NCBI GenBank assembly: GCA_030604885.1
Contig: JAUVUZ010000008.1
Location: 1 to 64,000 of the forward strand
Reading direction: 5' to 3'
DNA length: 64,000 nucleotides
Source of the DNA: Alphaproteobacteria bacterium
Lineage (GTDB): Bacteria; Pseudomonadota; Alphaproteobacteria; Rhodospirillales; Rhodospirillaceae
This document shows, piece by piece, positions 52,350 to 63,703 of this stretch. Each line of letters starts with the position of its first letter. The stretch's first letter is position 1. The notes below the pieces were generated by a model that did no database searches, was not told where the DNA came from, and saw only the letters and a program-made list of their open reading frames with translations. The position numbers were made by a program, and so were the translations under genes.

Positions 52350-53553
52350 TGCGGGCGGCCCTCCGCTTGATGTTGGCCTGGATGACGAAATGGTCGATCA
52401 GCGGCGCGAACAGGTTGGCGAACAGGATCGCCAGCATCATGCCCTCGGGGAAGGCCGGGTTGATCACCCGGATCATCACCACCATCACGCCGATCAGCGC
52501 GCCGAAGATCCACTTGCCGGTGTTGGTCATCGAGGCCGAGACCGGGTCGGTGGCCATGTACATCATGCCGAAGGCGTAGCCGCCCACCACCAGGTGCCAG
52601 TACCACGGCATGGCGAACATCGGGTTGCTGGCCGAGCCGATCCAGTTCAGCAGCAGGGAGAAGCCGATCATGCCGATCATCACGCCGCCGACGATGCGGT
52701 AGGAGGCGATGCCCGCCAGCACCAGGATGCCGCCGCAGACGAGGATCGCGAGGGTGCTGGTTTCGCCCACCGAGCCGGGCATCACGCCGAGGAAGGCGTT
52801 CTGCCAGCTCAGGCCGTTGGCCACCACCGCCTCGATGCCGCCCGAGGCCGCCTGGCTGAGCGCCGTGGCTCCGGCGTAGCCGTCCACCGGCACCCACACC
52901 GAATCGCCCGACATGAAGGCGGGGTAGGCGAAGAACAGGAACGCGCGCGCCGCCAGCGCCGGGTTGATGAAGTTCTTGCCGGTGCCGCCGAACACCTCCT
53001 TGCCCAGCACCACGCCGAAGCTGATGCCGATCGCCGCCTGCCACAGCGGCAGGCTGGGCGGCAGCACCAGGGCGAACAGCACCGAGGTGACGAAGAAGCC
53101 CTCGTTCACCTCGTGCCCGCGGATCGAGGCGAACAGCACCTCCCAGGCGATGCCGACGAGAAAGATGGTGGCGTAGAGCGGCAGGAAGTAGAACGCGCCC
53201 TGGATCACGTTGTCCCACACGCTGCCCGGGTCGAAGCCCGACAGCATGCGGAGGAAGAAGAAGCGCCAACCCTCCTGCGCCGCCAGCAGGTCGGGCTGCT
53301 GGGCGAACACCAGGTTGGCCTGATAGCCGATGTTCCACATCCCGAACGCCATGATCGGGAAGGTGGTCAGCCACACCATCGTCATCATGCGCTTGAGGTC
53401 GAGGCTGTCGCGCACGTGGGCGGTGGTCTTGGTGACCGAACCCGGCCGGTAGAAGAAGGTGTCGATGGCTTCATAGAGCGCGAAGAAGCGCTCGTACTTG
53501 GTTCCGGGTTCGACGTGGTGCCCGATCTTGTCCAGAAGTTCTCGCAGTCCCAT
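52342..53553 (-). CDS. nqrB: Na+-NQR subunit B
   Basis: [47 protein letters not shown] flavinylation motif. Confidence 0.96.
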   Translation of the reverse strand: MGLRELLDKIGHHVEPGTKYERFFALYEAIDTFFYRPGSVTKTTAHVRDSLDLKRMMTMVWLTTFPIMAFGMWNIGYQANLVFAQQPDLLAAQEGWRFFFLRMLSGFDPGSVWDNVIQGAFYFLPLYATIFLVGIAWEVLFASIRGHEVNEGFFVTSVLFALVLPPSLPLWQAAIGISFGVVLGKEVFGGTGKNFINPALAARAFLFFAYPAFMSGDSVWVPVDGYAGATALSQAASGGIEAVVANGLSWQNAFLGVMPGSVGETSTLAILVCGGILVLAGIASYRIVGGVMIGMIGFSLLLNWIGSASNPMFAMPWYWHLVVGGYAFGMMYMATDPVSASMTNTGKWIFGALIGVMVVMIRVINPAFPEGMMLAILFANLFAPLIDHFVIQANIKRRAARNV

Positions 53554-53556
53554 GCG

Positions 53557-54999
<1,443 letters not shown>

Positions 55000-55493
55000 T
55001 CAACTGGAGCGAAGGTGTCATCTCCCGCAAAGACGGATGAGGATCATGCACCTCAACTGAGAAAAAATCCAGATGTTGAGCGGGACGAGATGAACTGAAA
55101 TCCGAATTCCATGAGTTTCGTTCATCCGGGGCGTGCCGTGGCGGCGCGCCGGGGCACGGGGTTCCGCCGCCTTCGCGCGCTCCCCATTCCGATCCGACCC
55201 GCGTCACTGCAAAACCCCGAATTTTACCGACCTGCTCGCCAAGGGATGAACACGTTCCGGCGATCCGCGCGCCGAGTCGGCCGCGAGCCTTCCGGAGGGG
55301 GTGGAGGTTGAACTGTCAGCTTGCATTTCCGAGACGACGTCACGCGCACCGCGGGAAAAGCCATGGGATCGATGTTCACGCCGCCGCCGGACGGCGGTGT
55401 CATGAAAATGTGGATTGCGGGGTCGCGAATCAAGCCGAGGCGCGGGCGAATGTGTGGAGATTCCCGCCCGCCCGGGCGGGTCTCGGGCCGCCG

Positions 55494-56195
55494 TCAGCCG
55501 ATCAGCCAGCGGGCGAGGAAGCGGCCGGTTTCCTCCGGCTGTTCGAGGGGCGGCAGATGCCCGCACTCGGCGAACACGTGGAGGGTGGCGGTGGCGATGC
55601 CGAGGTAGATGTCCCGCGCTTCCGTGGGGGGCGTCAGCACGTCCGAATCCCCCACCGCGACCCAGGTGGGCACGCGGATCGCGCCGAGGCCGGGGCGGAA
55701 GTCCGGGCGGTCGAGGATGGCGCGCTGCTGGCGCAGGAACGCCTCGGCGCCGACCCGCTCCGCCATCGCCCGCACCTTGGCGCCGACCGGGCCGTCCACG
55801 TGCTTGGGGTGGACCAGTTGCGGCAGCAGGCGGCCGGTGACGCCCGCGAACCGGCCGACGCCGAGGGAGTCCATCGCCGCCTCGCGCCGCCCGGCGCGGC
55901 CCGCGGAATCCGGCGACGCGCTGGTGTCGATCAGCGCCAGGCGCGTCACCCGTTGCGGTGCCCGCCGCATGATCTCGAAGGCGACGTAGCCGCCCATCGA
56001 CAGCCCCGCCAGCGCGAACCGCTCCGGCGCCGCCGCCAGCACCCGCTCCGCCATCGCGCCGAGGCTGTCGTCGAGGGTCAGGTCCGCCACCGTCGGCGCC
56101 ACGCTCTCGCCCAGCGCGGCGATGGTCTCGCGCCACAGTTCGGCGTCGCACAGCAGGCCGGGAAGCAGCACCAACGGGGTGGGGGAGTCGCGCAT
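55494..56195 (-). CDS. Alpha/beta hydrolase
   Basis: PLVLLPGLLCDAELWRETIAAL, FALAGLSMGGYVAFEIMRRAPQRVTRLALIDTS. Confidence 0.88.
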   Translation of the reverse strand: MRDSPTPLVLLPGLLCDAELWRETIAALGESVAPTVADLTLDDSLGAMAERVLAAAPERFALAGLSMGGYVAFEIMRRAPQRVTRLALIDTSASPDSAGRAGRREAAMDSLGVGRFAGVTGRLLPQLVHPKHVDGPVGAKVRAMAERVGAEAFLRQQRAILDRPDFRPGLGAIRVPTWVAVGDSDVLTPPTEARDIYLGIATATLHVFAECGHLPPLEQPEETGRFLARWLIG

Positions 56196-56224
56196 GATGT
56201 CCTGGATTTGGTGACGCCGCGCGC

Positions 56225-57343
56225 CTAGTCCAACGGCCCGGTGGCGTGGAGGTTGACGCGGATGCCGCCGTGCAGCACCGGTGCCGACGGCGCGCGGAAC
56301 GGCAGGCCGGTGGCCTTGGCGAGGTGCGGGGCATCGGTGACGACGCCGACCCGCCAGCCGGAGAAGCGCGCCCGCAACGTGTCGCCGAGGGCGCGGTAGA
56401 GGGTCGCGAGTTCCGCCTTGTCGCCGATGCGGCCGCCGTAGGGCGGGTTGACGATCACCAGGCCGGGCGGCCCCTCGGAGCGGGCGAGGTCGCTGATGGC
56501 GCGGCGCTCGAACCCGCACAGGGCGTCGACGCCCGCGCGCGCGGCGTTGGCGCGGCTCATCGCCACCGCGCCGTCGTCGCGGTCGCTGCCGAAGAACCGC
56601 AGCCCGGGCGCAGGCAGGGGCGGGGCCGCGCGCATCGCCGCCCACGCCGCCGCATCGAAACTCGCGAACCGCTCGAACGCGAAGCCGCGCGAGCGGCCGG
56701 GCAGCAACCCGGCGGCGATCTCCGCCGCCTCGATGACGAAGGTGCCGGAGCCGCACATCGGGTCGAGCACCGGCTCGCGTCCGTCGTAGCCGCACATCCG
56801 CAGGAACATCGCCGCCAGGCTTTCGCGCATCGGCGCCTTGTTCACCGCCTCCTTGTGGCCGCGCTTGTGCAGCCCCTCGCCGGAGGTGTCGAGGCTGACG
56901 GTGCAAAGGTCGTCGTCGATGCGCGCCTTGACCGCGATTTCGGCGTCGTCGCGCACCTCGGCGCCGAGTTCCTCGGCGATCGCCCGGGCGATCCGCGACG
57001 CGGCGGCGCCGCCGTGGTAGATGCGCGAGTTCTTGGAAGCTGCGGCTTCCACCCGCACCGGCACGTCGGGGCGCAGGAACTCCGCCCACGGCACCCGCCG
57101 GGCGCGCTTGTCGAGCTGCGCCAGATGCATCGCGCGGAACGACGCCACCCGGGCGAGCACCCGGCTGGCGCCGCGCAGCGCGAGGTTGGCGCGCCACACC
57201 TCGGGCCAGCCGCCCCGCAGCGTCACCCCGCCGGCGGCGACGCGGGCGTCGGCGAATCCGGCGGCGCGCGCCTCCTCGCACAGCGGCGCCTCGAGGCCGG
57301 GGGTGGCGACCAGGAAAATCTCGAATGCGGTATCTTGGCTCAT
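56225..57343 (-). CDS. THUMP-domain class I SAM-dependent RNA methyltransferase (RlmK/L-like)
   Basis: MCGSGTFVIEAAEIAAGLLPG; LVIVNPPYGGRIG. Confidence 0.9.
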   Translation of the reverse strand: MSQDTAFEIFLVATPGLEAPLCEEARAAGFADARVAAGGVTLRGGWPEVWRANLALRGASRVLARVASFRAMHLAQLDKRARRVPWAEFLRPDVPVRVEAAASKNSRIYHGGAAASRIARAIAEELGAEVRDDAEIAVKARIDDDLCTVSLDTSGEGLHKRGHKEAVNKAPMRESLAAMFLRMCGYDGREPVLDPMCGSGTFVIEAAEIAAGLLPGRSRGFAFERFASFDAAAWAAMRAAPPLPAPGLRFFGSDRDDGAVAMSRANAARAGVDALCGFERRAISDLARSEGPPGLVIVNPPYGGRIGDKAELATLYRALGDTLRARFSGWRVGVVTDAPHLAKATGLPFRAPSAPVLHGGIRVNLHATGPLD

Positions 57344-57440
57344 CGCGACTACATAGCCCGAAGCGGCGCCGCGCCGAAGCGAAATCGGGGGGCGCGCCGG
57401 GGGCGGGATCGTGCGATGCTGGGCGGGGGAGGAGAACCTC

Positions 57441-58013
57441 ATGGACATCTATCTGGTGCGCCACGGCGAAACCGAGTGGAACAGAGCGGCGCGCCTCCAG
57501 GGGCGGATGGATTCGCCGCTCACCCCCCGGGGCCGGGCGCAGGCGCGCGCCGCCGGGCGGGCGCTGGCGCGGCTCGGCCTCGCCGGGCTGCCGCTGTGGG
57601 TGAGCCCGCTCGGCCGCGCCATGGCGACGGCGGCGATCCTCGCCGAGGAGGTCGCCCTCGGCCCGGTGACGGTGGAGCCGCGCCTGCAGGAGGTGGGCCT
57701 CGGCGCGTGGGAGGGCCTCACCTGCGACGCCATCGCCGCCGCGCATCCGGATCTGGTGGCGGGGTTCACCGGCCACGGCTTCGGCTTCCTCTGCCCCGAC
57801 GGCGAGGGCTTCGACCGTGCCGCCGCGCGGGTGTCCGCATGGCTGGCGGAGCGGCAAGGCCCGTGCATCGCCGTCGCCCACGGCATGGTCGGCCGGGTGC
57901 TGCGGGCGGTCTGCACCGGCATGCCGCGCGAGCGGGCGATCGCCGAACCGCTGCCGCAGGACGTGATCTGGCACTTTCAGGGCGCCGACATGACGGTTCT
58001 GCCGGTCTCCTGA
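57441..58013 (+). CDS. Histidine phosphatase family protein (phosphoglycerate mutase-like)
   Basis: MDIYLVRHGETEWNRAARLQGRMDSPLTPRGRAQARA. Confidence 0.92.
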   Translation: MDIYLVRHGETEWNRAARLQGRMDSPLTPRGRAQARAAGRALARLGLAGLPLWVSPLGRAMATAAILAEEVALGPVTVEPRLQEVGLGAWEGLTCDAIAAAHPDLVAGFTGHGFGFLCPDGEGFDRAAARVSAWLAERQGPCIAVAHGMVGRVLRAVCTGMPRERAIAEPLPQDVIWHFQGADMTVLPVS

Positions 58014-58082
58014 GGAACCGCGGGCCGGGTGCGGCGGTTTCCGCTGGGGCGCAGGTGCGCCGCCAACGGGAGACGCGCCGCC

Positions 58083-59336
58083 GTGACGCCTTACATCCTG
58101 TCCCTGATCGCCTTCGGCGCGCTGGTGCTGCTGACCGCGTGGCTGCCGATGCTGCTGAAGAACGCGCCGCTGTCGCTGCCGATCGTCTGCGTCGGCATCG
58201 GCGCCGTGGCGTTCGCGCTGCCCCACGACTGGGGCGGTCTGCTGCGCCTCGACGACAACCTCACGGTGGTCGAGCACGTCACCGAACTGCTGGTGATCAT
58301 TTCGCTGATGGGCGCGGGGCTGAAGCTCGACCGCCCGGTGGGCTGGCGCGCGTGGCGCGTCACCTGGCGGCTGCTGGGCATCGCCATGCCGCTCGGGATT
58401 CTCTGCTTCATGCTGCTGGGCGAGGCGCTGCTGGGGGTGGGCTGGGCGGCGGCGGCGCTGCTGGCGGCGGCGCTGGCCCCCACCGACCCGGTGCTGGCGA
58501 GCGACGTTCAGGTCGGCCCGCCCAACTCGGGGGAGGAGGCGGAAAGCCGCTTCGCCCTCACCTCCGAGGCGGGACTGAACGACGCGCTGGCGTTCCCGTT
58601 CGTCTACGCCGCCCTCGGTATCGCCGTCTTCACCGAGGCCGGGGAGCCGTGGTTCGGGCGTTGGGTGCTGGTGGACGTGATCTGGCGCCTGAGCGCCGGG
58701 CTGGCGGTGGGGCTGGCGGTGGGCAAGGCGCTCGCCTGGCTGCTGTTCCACATTCCCCAGCGCGCGCAGATCTCGCGCACCGGCGACGGCTTCGTCGCCC
58801 TCGGCATCACCCTGGTGGCCTACGGCCTGGCCGAACTGGCCCACGGCTACGGCTTTCTCGCGGTGTTCGTGGCGGCGGTGGCGGTGCGCGCGGCGGAGCG
58901 GGACCACGAATACCACCGCCGCCTCCACGAGTTTTCCGAGCAGCTCGAACGCCTGTTCATGATGGCGCTGCTGGTGGGCTTCGGCGGCGCCCTCACCGGC
59001 GGCGGCCTGCTGGAGGCGCTGACCTGGGGCGGCGTCGCCTTCGCCCTCGCGGCGGTGTTCGTGGTGCGGCCGCTCACCGCCTGGGTGGGGCTGGCGGGCA
59101 CCGGGCTGCCCGCCGACGAGCGCGCGGTGATCGCCTTCTACGGCATCCGCGGCGTCGGCTCGGTCTACTACCTGTCGTTCGGCCTGGGCAACGGCCTGTT
59201 TCCGGCGCCCGGCGAGGTGTGGGCGACGATGGCGTTCGTCATCCTGCTGTCGATCCTGCTGCACGGCGTCACCGTCACCCCGGCGATGCAGGCCCTCGAA
59301 CGCCGCCGGGAACCGGCCGGGGACGACGGCGGTTGA
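58083..59336 (+). CDS. Cation:proton antiporter (CPA1-like)
   Basis: AAALAPTDPVLASDVQVGPPNSGEEAESRFALTSEAGLNDALAFPFVY; GIRGVGSVYYLSFGL. Confidence 0.88.
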   Translation: MTPYILSLIAFGALVLLTAWLPMLLKNAPLSLPIVCVGIGAVAFALPHDWGGLLRLDDNLTVVEHVTELLVIISLMGAGLKLDRPVGWRAWRVTWRLLGIAMPLGILCFMLLGEALLGVGWAAAALLAAALAPTDPVLASDVQVGPPNSGEEAESRFALTSEAGLNDALAFPFVYAALGIAVFTEAGEPWFGRWVLVDVIWRLSAGLAVGLAVGKALAWLLFHIPQRAQISRTGDGFVALGITLVAYGLAELAHGYGFLAVFVAAVAVRAAERDHEYHRRLHEFSEQLERLFMMALLVGFGGALTGGGLLEALTWGGVAFALAAVFVVRPLTAWVGLAGTGLPADERAVIAFYGIRGVGSVYYLSFGLGNGLFPAPGEVWATMAFVILLSILLHGVTVTPAMQALERRREPAGDDGG

Positions 59337-59356
59337 CTCCCGAAAGGAGCACTGCC

Positions 59357-59668
59357 ATGCCGAAACCATCCGAACCGCAGAAGCGCACGGTCGAGCGGGT
59401 GATGCACGAATTCAAGCACGGCGACCTCGAAAGCGGCTCGGGGCGCAAGGTCAAATCCCGCAAGCAGGCGATCGCCATCGCCCTGAGCGAGGCGGGCGCC
59501 TCGAACCGGGAAACCCCGCAGGCCAATCGCGCCAACCTGCGCCGCACCAAGGCCAAGGAGCGGCAGCGCGAGACCAAGGCCGACCTCTACGCCGAGGCCC
59601 GCCGCCGCGACCTTCCCGGCCGCTCGAAGATGACCAAGGCGCAGTTGCGGAGCGCCCTGAAGCATTGA
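59357..59668 (+). CDS. Small basic DUF6496-type protein
   Basis: RVMHEFKHGDLESGSGRKVKSRKQAIAIALSEAG; C-terminal SAP-like SKMTKAQLRSALKH. Confidence 0.8.
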   Translation: MPKPSEPQKRTVERVMHEFKHGDLESGSGRKVKSRKQAIAIALSEAGASNRETPQANRANLRRTKAKERQRETKADLYAEARRRDLPGRSKMTKAQLRSALKH

Positions 59669-59821
59669 CGCGGCGGCCGCGCCGCCCCATATCCAAGGCA
59701 TGGGAACGACCCATTCCCGGCTCCACCGTCCGCTTTTCAAGTGCGGGGTCGGCACGGACCGGCGAAGATATCCGGCAATTCAGGAGGACATCCTCAAGAG
59801 CCGGAGGGCGTTTCCGAAGAG

Positions 59822-59861
59822 GGCCCGTCGGAGTGGATCAGATCCGCCGACGGGCCTTTTT
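59822..59861 (+). terminator. Strong Rho-independent terminator
   Basis: GGCCCGTCGG...CCGACGGGCC-TTTTT. Confidence 0.85.
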
Positions 59862-59968
59862 CCATTTGCGCATGCCTGCCGCTCCGATGGCGCGGGTTGT
59901 CGGCGGCTCCTCCCTTCCGTAAGTTATAGTCTTCGCCCGCGTCGCCGGGCCGCAGGGACATTCGGACG

Positions 59969-61234
59969 ATGCGCGAGCGGCTGCACTACGCATGGGTCGT
60001 CGCCGCCGTCACCTTCGCGGTGATGGTGGTGGGGGCGGGGGTCAGGGCCTCGCCCGGGGTGCTGATCGTGCCGCTGGAGCAGGAGTTCGGCTGGACCAAG
60101 GCCACCATCAGCATTTCCATCGCGGTGACGATCTTCCTCTACGGCCTGTGCGGCCCGTTCGCGGTGGCGATCTTCGAACGCTTCGGCCTCGCCCGCAGCG
60201 TGTCGGCGGCGCTGCTGCTGCTGGCCTTCGGCGTGTTCGCCACCTCGCGGATTTCCCACCCCTGGCACATGACCGCGCTGTGGGGCGTGCTGGTGGGCTG
60301 CGGCACCGGCATGATCGCCATGGTATTGGGCGCGACGGTGGCCAACCGCTGGTTCGTCAAGCGCCGGGGCGTGGTGCTGGGGGCGCTCACCGCCTCCGCC
60401 GCCACCGGACAGCTGGTGTTCCTGCCGATGCTCGCCAGCATCAGCGCCGCGCACGGCTGGCGCACGGTGTCCTACGTCGTCGCCGCGGCGGCGCTGGCGC
60501 TGGCGCCGGTGGCGCTGTGGCTGCTGCGCGATTATCCCGCCCACCTCGGCCTGCCGCGTTACGGCGAAACCGAGCCGACGCCGCCGCCGGTCTCCTCCGT
60601 CAACCCGGCGCGGCGCGCCATCGACGCGTTGCGCCGGGGCGTCGCCTCGCGGGATTTCTGGCTGCTGTCGGGCACCTTCTTCATCTGCGGCGCCTCCACC
60701 AACGGCCTCGTCGGCACCCACCTGATTCCGCTGTGCGTCGATTACGGCTACGCGGAGGTGGTGGGGGCGGGGCTGCTGGCGGCGATGGGCGTGTTCGACC
60801 TGATCGGCACCACCGCCTCGGGCTGGCTCACCGACCGCTACGACAGCCGCAAGCTGCTGGCGTGGTATTACGGCCTGCGCGGCCTGTCGCTGATGTTCGT
60901 GCCGTTCGCGTTCGGCTACGACACCCTGGGGCTGTCGATTTTTGCGGTGTTCTACGGCCTCGACTGGATCGCCACGGTGCCGCCCACGGTGCGGCTGGCG
61001 GGCAAGGCGTTCGGCGACGCCAACGCCGCGCTGATGTTCGGCTGGATCGCGGTGGCGCACCAGATCGGCGCGGCGTTCGCCGCCTACGCCGCCGGGTACG
61101 TGCGCACCGCCACCGGCGACTATTTCGCGGCGTTCTTCGGCGCGGGCGTGCTGTGCCTCGCGGCGGTGGTGATGTCGCTGGCGATCGGCCGCCGCACGGA
61201 TTCCGAGGACGGGCTGGCCGCCGAGGCCGCCTGA
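59969..61234 (+). CDS. MFS transporter (oxalate/formate antiporter-like)
   Basis: MRERLHYAWVVAAVTFAVMVVGAGVRASPGVLIVPLEQEFGWTKATISISIAVTIFLYGLCGPFA. Confidence 0.9.
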   Translation: MRERLHYAWVVAAVTFAVMVVGAGVRASPGVLIVPLEQEFGWTKATISISIAVTIFLYGLCGPFAVAIFERFGLARSVSAALLLLAFGVFATSRISHPWHMTALWGVLVGCGTGMIAMVLGATVANRWFVKRRGVVLGALTASAATGQLVFLPMLASISAAHGWRTVSYVVAAAALALAPVALWLLRDYPAHLGLPRYGETEPTPPPVSSVNPARRAIDALRRGVASRDFWLLSGTFFICGASTNGLVGTHLIPLCVDYGYAEVVGAGLLAAMGVFDLIGTTASGWLTDRYDSRKLLAWYYGLRGLSLMFVPFAFGYDTLGLSIFAVFYGLDWIATVPPTVRLAGKAFGDANAALMFGWIAVAHQIGAAFAAYAAGYVRTATGDYFAAFFGAGVLCLAAVVMSLAIGRRTDSEDGLAAEAA

Positions 61235-62046
61235 CGCCGCGCCGTCGCCGCGAACGCCAGCGCGAACTCGGCCATCAGCGCCAGCACGATGGTCGGCCCC
61301 GGCGCGCTGTCGATGACGGCGCTGACGCCGATGCCGACGCCGCACGCCAGCAGCGACGCCGCCACCGCCGTCGCCAGCATCCGTCCGAAGCTGCGGGCGA
61401 GGAGAAAGGCGACGGCGCCCGGCGCGATCAGCAGCGCGACGGTGAGGATGATTCCCGCCGCCTTCAACGCCCCCACCACCGCGAGCGACAGCATCGCCAG
61501 CAGGCCGTAATGCAGCAGCCGCACCGGCAGGCCGACGGCGCGGGCCTGCACCGGGTCGAAGGCGAACAGCAGCAGGTCCCGCCACTTCGCCGCCACCGCC
61601 AGCGCGATGACGGCGGCGATCAGCGCGGTGTCGCGGAGGTCGGCGGAGGAGACGCCGAGCACGTCGCCGAACAGGATGTGGTCGAGGTGAACCTCGGTCT
61701 CGATCTTGGTGTAGAGCACCAGGCCCAGCGCGAACATGCCCGAGAACACCACCCCGAGCACGGTGTCCTGCTTCACCCGGCTGTTGGCCTGAAGATAGCC
61801 CGCCCCCAGGGCGCAGGTCATCCCGGCGGCGAACGCGCCGAGGGGCAGGGGCACCCCGGCGACGTGGGCGAGGACGATCCCGGGCAGGACCGCGTGGGAG
61901 ATCGCGTCGCCCATCAGCGACCAGCCCTTGAGCACCAGGAAGCACGACAGCAGCGCCGTCGGCACCGCCACCAGAACCGAGATCGCCAGCGCCCGCTGCA
62001 TGAAGTCGAGGGACAGCACCTGAAGCAGGGTATCGAACGCGGTCAT
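61120..62046 (-). CDS. Metal ABC transporter permease (Mn/Zn/Fe, ZnuB/SitD family)
   Basis: CFLVLKGWSLMGDAISHAVLPGIVLAHVAGVPLPLGAFAAG; 3' end extends antisense into the MFS gene. Confidence 0.9.
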   Translation of the reverse strand: MTAFDTLLQVLSLDFMQRALAISVLVAVPTALLSCFLVLKGWSLMGDAISHAVLPGIVLAHVAGVPLPLGAFAAGMTCALGAGYLQANSRVKQDTVLGVVFSGMFALGLVLYTKIETEVHLDHILFGDVLGVSSADLRDTALIAAVIALAVAAKWRDLLLFAFDPVQARAVGLPVRLLHYGLLAMLSLAVVGALKAAGIILTVALLIAPGAVAFLLARSFGRMLATAVAASLLACGVGIGVSAVIDSAPGPTIVLALMAEFALAFAATARRQAASAASPSSESVRRPIASDITTAARHSTPAPKNAAK

Positions 62047-62891
62047 GATGCGACCTCCGCGGCGCGGCGGCGGGCGGCGAGCAGGCCGTGGACCGGCGCG
62101 AACACGAACGCGCCGAGGAACAGCAGGGTTTGCAGCACCACGATCACGCCGCCGGTGGCGCCGTCGAGGAAATAGCTGAGGTAGGCCCCCACCAGGCTGG
62201 TGCCCGCGCCGATGCCGACGCTGATGGCGAGCAGCCGGGGAAAGCGGTCGGTGAGCAGATAGGCGGTGGCGCCGGGAGTGACCACCAGGGCGATCACCAG
62301 GAACGCGCCGACGGTCTGCATCGCCGCCACGGTGCAGGCGGCGAGCACGGCGAAGAACATCACCTTCAGCCGCGTCGCCGGCAGGCCCACGGCGCGGGCG
62401 TGGGTTTCGTCGAAGAACACCAGCAGCAGGTCCTTCCACTTCGCCGCGAGGAAGACGAGGGAAACGACGCCGATCAGCAACAGTTGCAGGGTGTCGGCGG
62501 GGGCGATGGCGAGCACGTTGCCGAGCACGATGGTCTGAACGTTCACCGCCGTCGGGGAGAGCGACACCATGAACAGCCCGAGGCCGAAGAAGCCGGTGAA
62601 GATCAGCCCGATGATCGCATCCTGCTTGAGCCGGGTGCGGCGGTTGAGGAACAGCATCGCCGCCGCCGCCAGGCCCCCGGCGAAGAACGCGCCGAGGGAG
62701 AACGGCAGGCCGAGCATGTAGGCCCCCGCCACGCCCGGGACGATGGCATGGGAGAGCGCGTCGCCGATCAGCGACCAGCCCTTCAGCATGATGAACGCGG
62801 AGAGGAAGGCGCAGATGCCGCCCACCAGGGCGCTCACCAGGATCGCGGTGCGCATGGAGTCGTAAGCGAAGGGTTCCAGCAGCGTCGTCAT
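62043..62891 (-). CDS. Metal ABC transporter permease (SitC-like)
   Basis: AFIMLKGWSLIGDALSHAIVPGVAGAYMLGLPFSLGAFFAGGLAAAAM. Confidence 0.92.
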   Translation of the reverse strand: MTTLLEPFAYDSMRTAILVSALVGGICAFLSAFIMLKGWSLIGDALSHAIVPGVAGAYMLGLPFSLGAFFAGGLAAAAMLFLNRRTRLKQDAIIGLIFTGFFGLGLFMVSLSPTAVNVQTIVLGNVLAIAPADTLQLLLIGVVSLVFLAAKWKDLLLVFFDETHARAVGLPATRLKVMFFAVLAACTVAAMQTVGAFLVIALVVTPGATAYLLTDRFPRLLAISVGIGAGTSLVGAYLSYFLDGATGGVIVVLQTLLFLGAFVFAPVHGLLAARRRAAEVAS

Positions 62892-63703
62892 CGCCCCTCC
62901 GCCGGATCGCCGTAGAGCAGCAGGGGGCGCTCGTCGTCGGTCATCACCCCCACCGGCCGGTCGCCCCGGCCGAGCGCCACGTGGCGCAGCGCGCCGCCGA
63001 AGGTGGCTTCGAGATTGGCGCGGGTGAACACCTCGGCGGTGGGGCCCGAGGCCAGCACGGTGCGGTCCAGCAGCACCACGTGGTCGCAGAATTCCGGCAC
63101 GCTGCCGAGATCGTGGGTGGAGACCAGCATCACCCGGCCCTCGGCGCGCAGGCCGCGCAGCAGCTCGACGATCGCCGCCTCGCTCCCCACGTCGATGCCG
63201 GTGAAGGGTTCGTCGAGCAGGATCACGCGGCTGTCCTGCGCCAGGGCGCGGGCGAGGAACACGCGCTTCTTCTGGCCGCCGGACAATTCGCCGATCTGGC
63301 GCTTGCGCAGGGCGGAAAGGCCGACGCGGGCGAGGGCGGCGTCCACCGCCGCGCGGTCGGCGGTGCGGGGGATGCGCAGCGGGTTCATCCGCCCGTAGCG
63401 CCCCATCATCACCACGTCCTCCACCAGCACCGGAAAGCTCCAGTCCACGTCCTCGCTCTGCGGCACGTAGGCGACGAGGTTGGCTTTCAGCGCCGCCTCT
63501 ACCGGCTGGCCGAGCACCGCGACGCGCCCGCTGCCCCGCTCCAGCCCCATGATCGCCTTGAACAGGGTGGACTTGCCGCTGCCGTTCACCCCCACCAGGG
63601 CGGCGATGGCCCCGACCGGGATCGCGAAGCTCGCGTCGCGCAGGGCGGTGTGGCCGTTGCGATAGGTGACGGTAAGACCCTCGACGGCGAGGCCCGCGGT
63701 CAT
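62888..63703 (-). CDS. Metal ABC transporter ATP-binding protein
   Basis: GVNGSGKSTLFKAIMGLE, VAYVPQSEDVDWSFPVLVEDVVMMGRYG, LSGGQKKRVFLARALAQDSRVILLDEPFTGID. Confidence 0.92.
   Translation of the reverse strand: MTAGLAVEGLTVTYRNGHTALRDASFAIPVGAIAALVGVNGSGKSTLFKAIMGLERGSGRVAVLGQPVEAALKANLVAYVPQSEDVDWSFPVLVEDVVMMGRYGRMNPLRIPRTADRAAVDAALARVGLSALRKRQIGELSGGQKKRVFLARALAQDSRVILLDEPFTGIDVGSEAAIVELLRGLRAEGRVMLVSTHDLGSVPEFCDHVVLLDRTVLASGPTAEVFTRANLEATFGGALRHVALGRGDRPVGVMTDDERPLLLYGDPAEGR

Noticed and set aside
55080-55130. Inverted repeat GATGAAC...GTTCATC upstream of the nqr operon side
   Set aside because: Short arms with a long AT-containing loop and no adjacent gene start that it clearly serves; too weak to report as a site.
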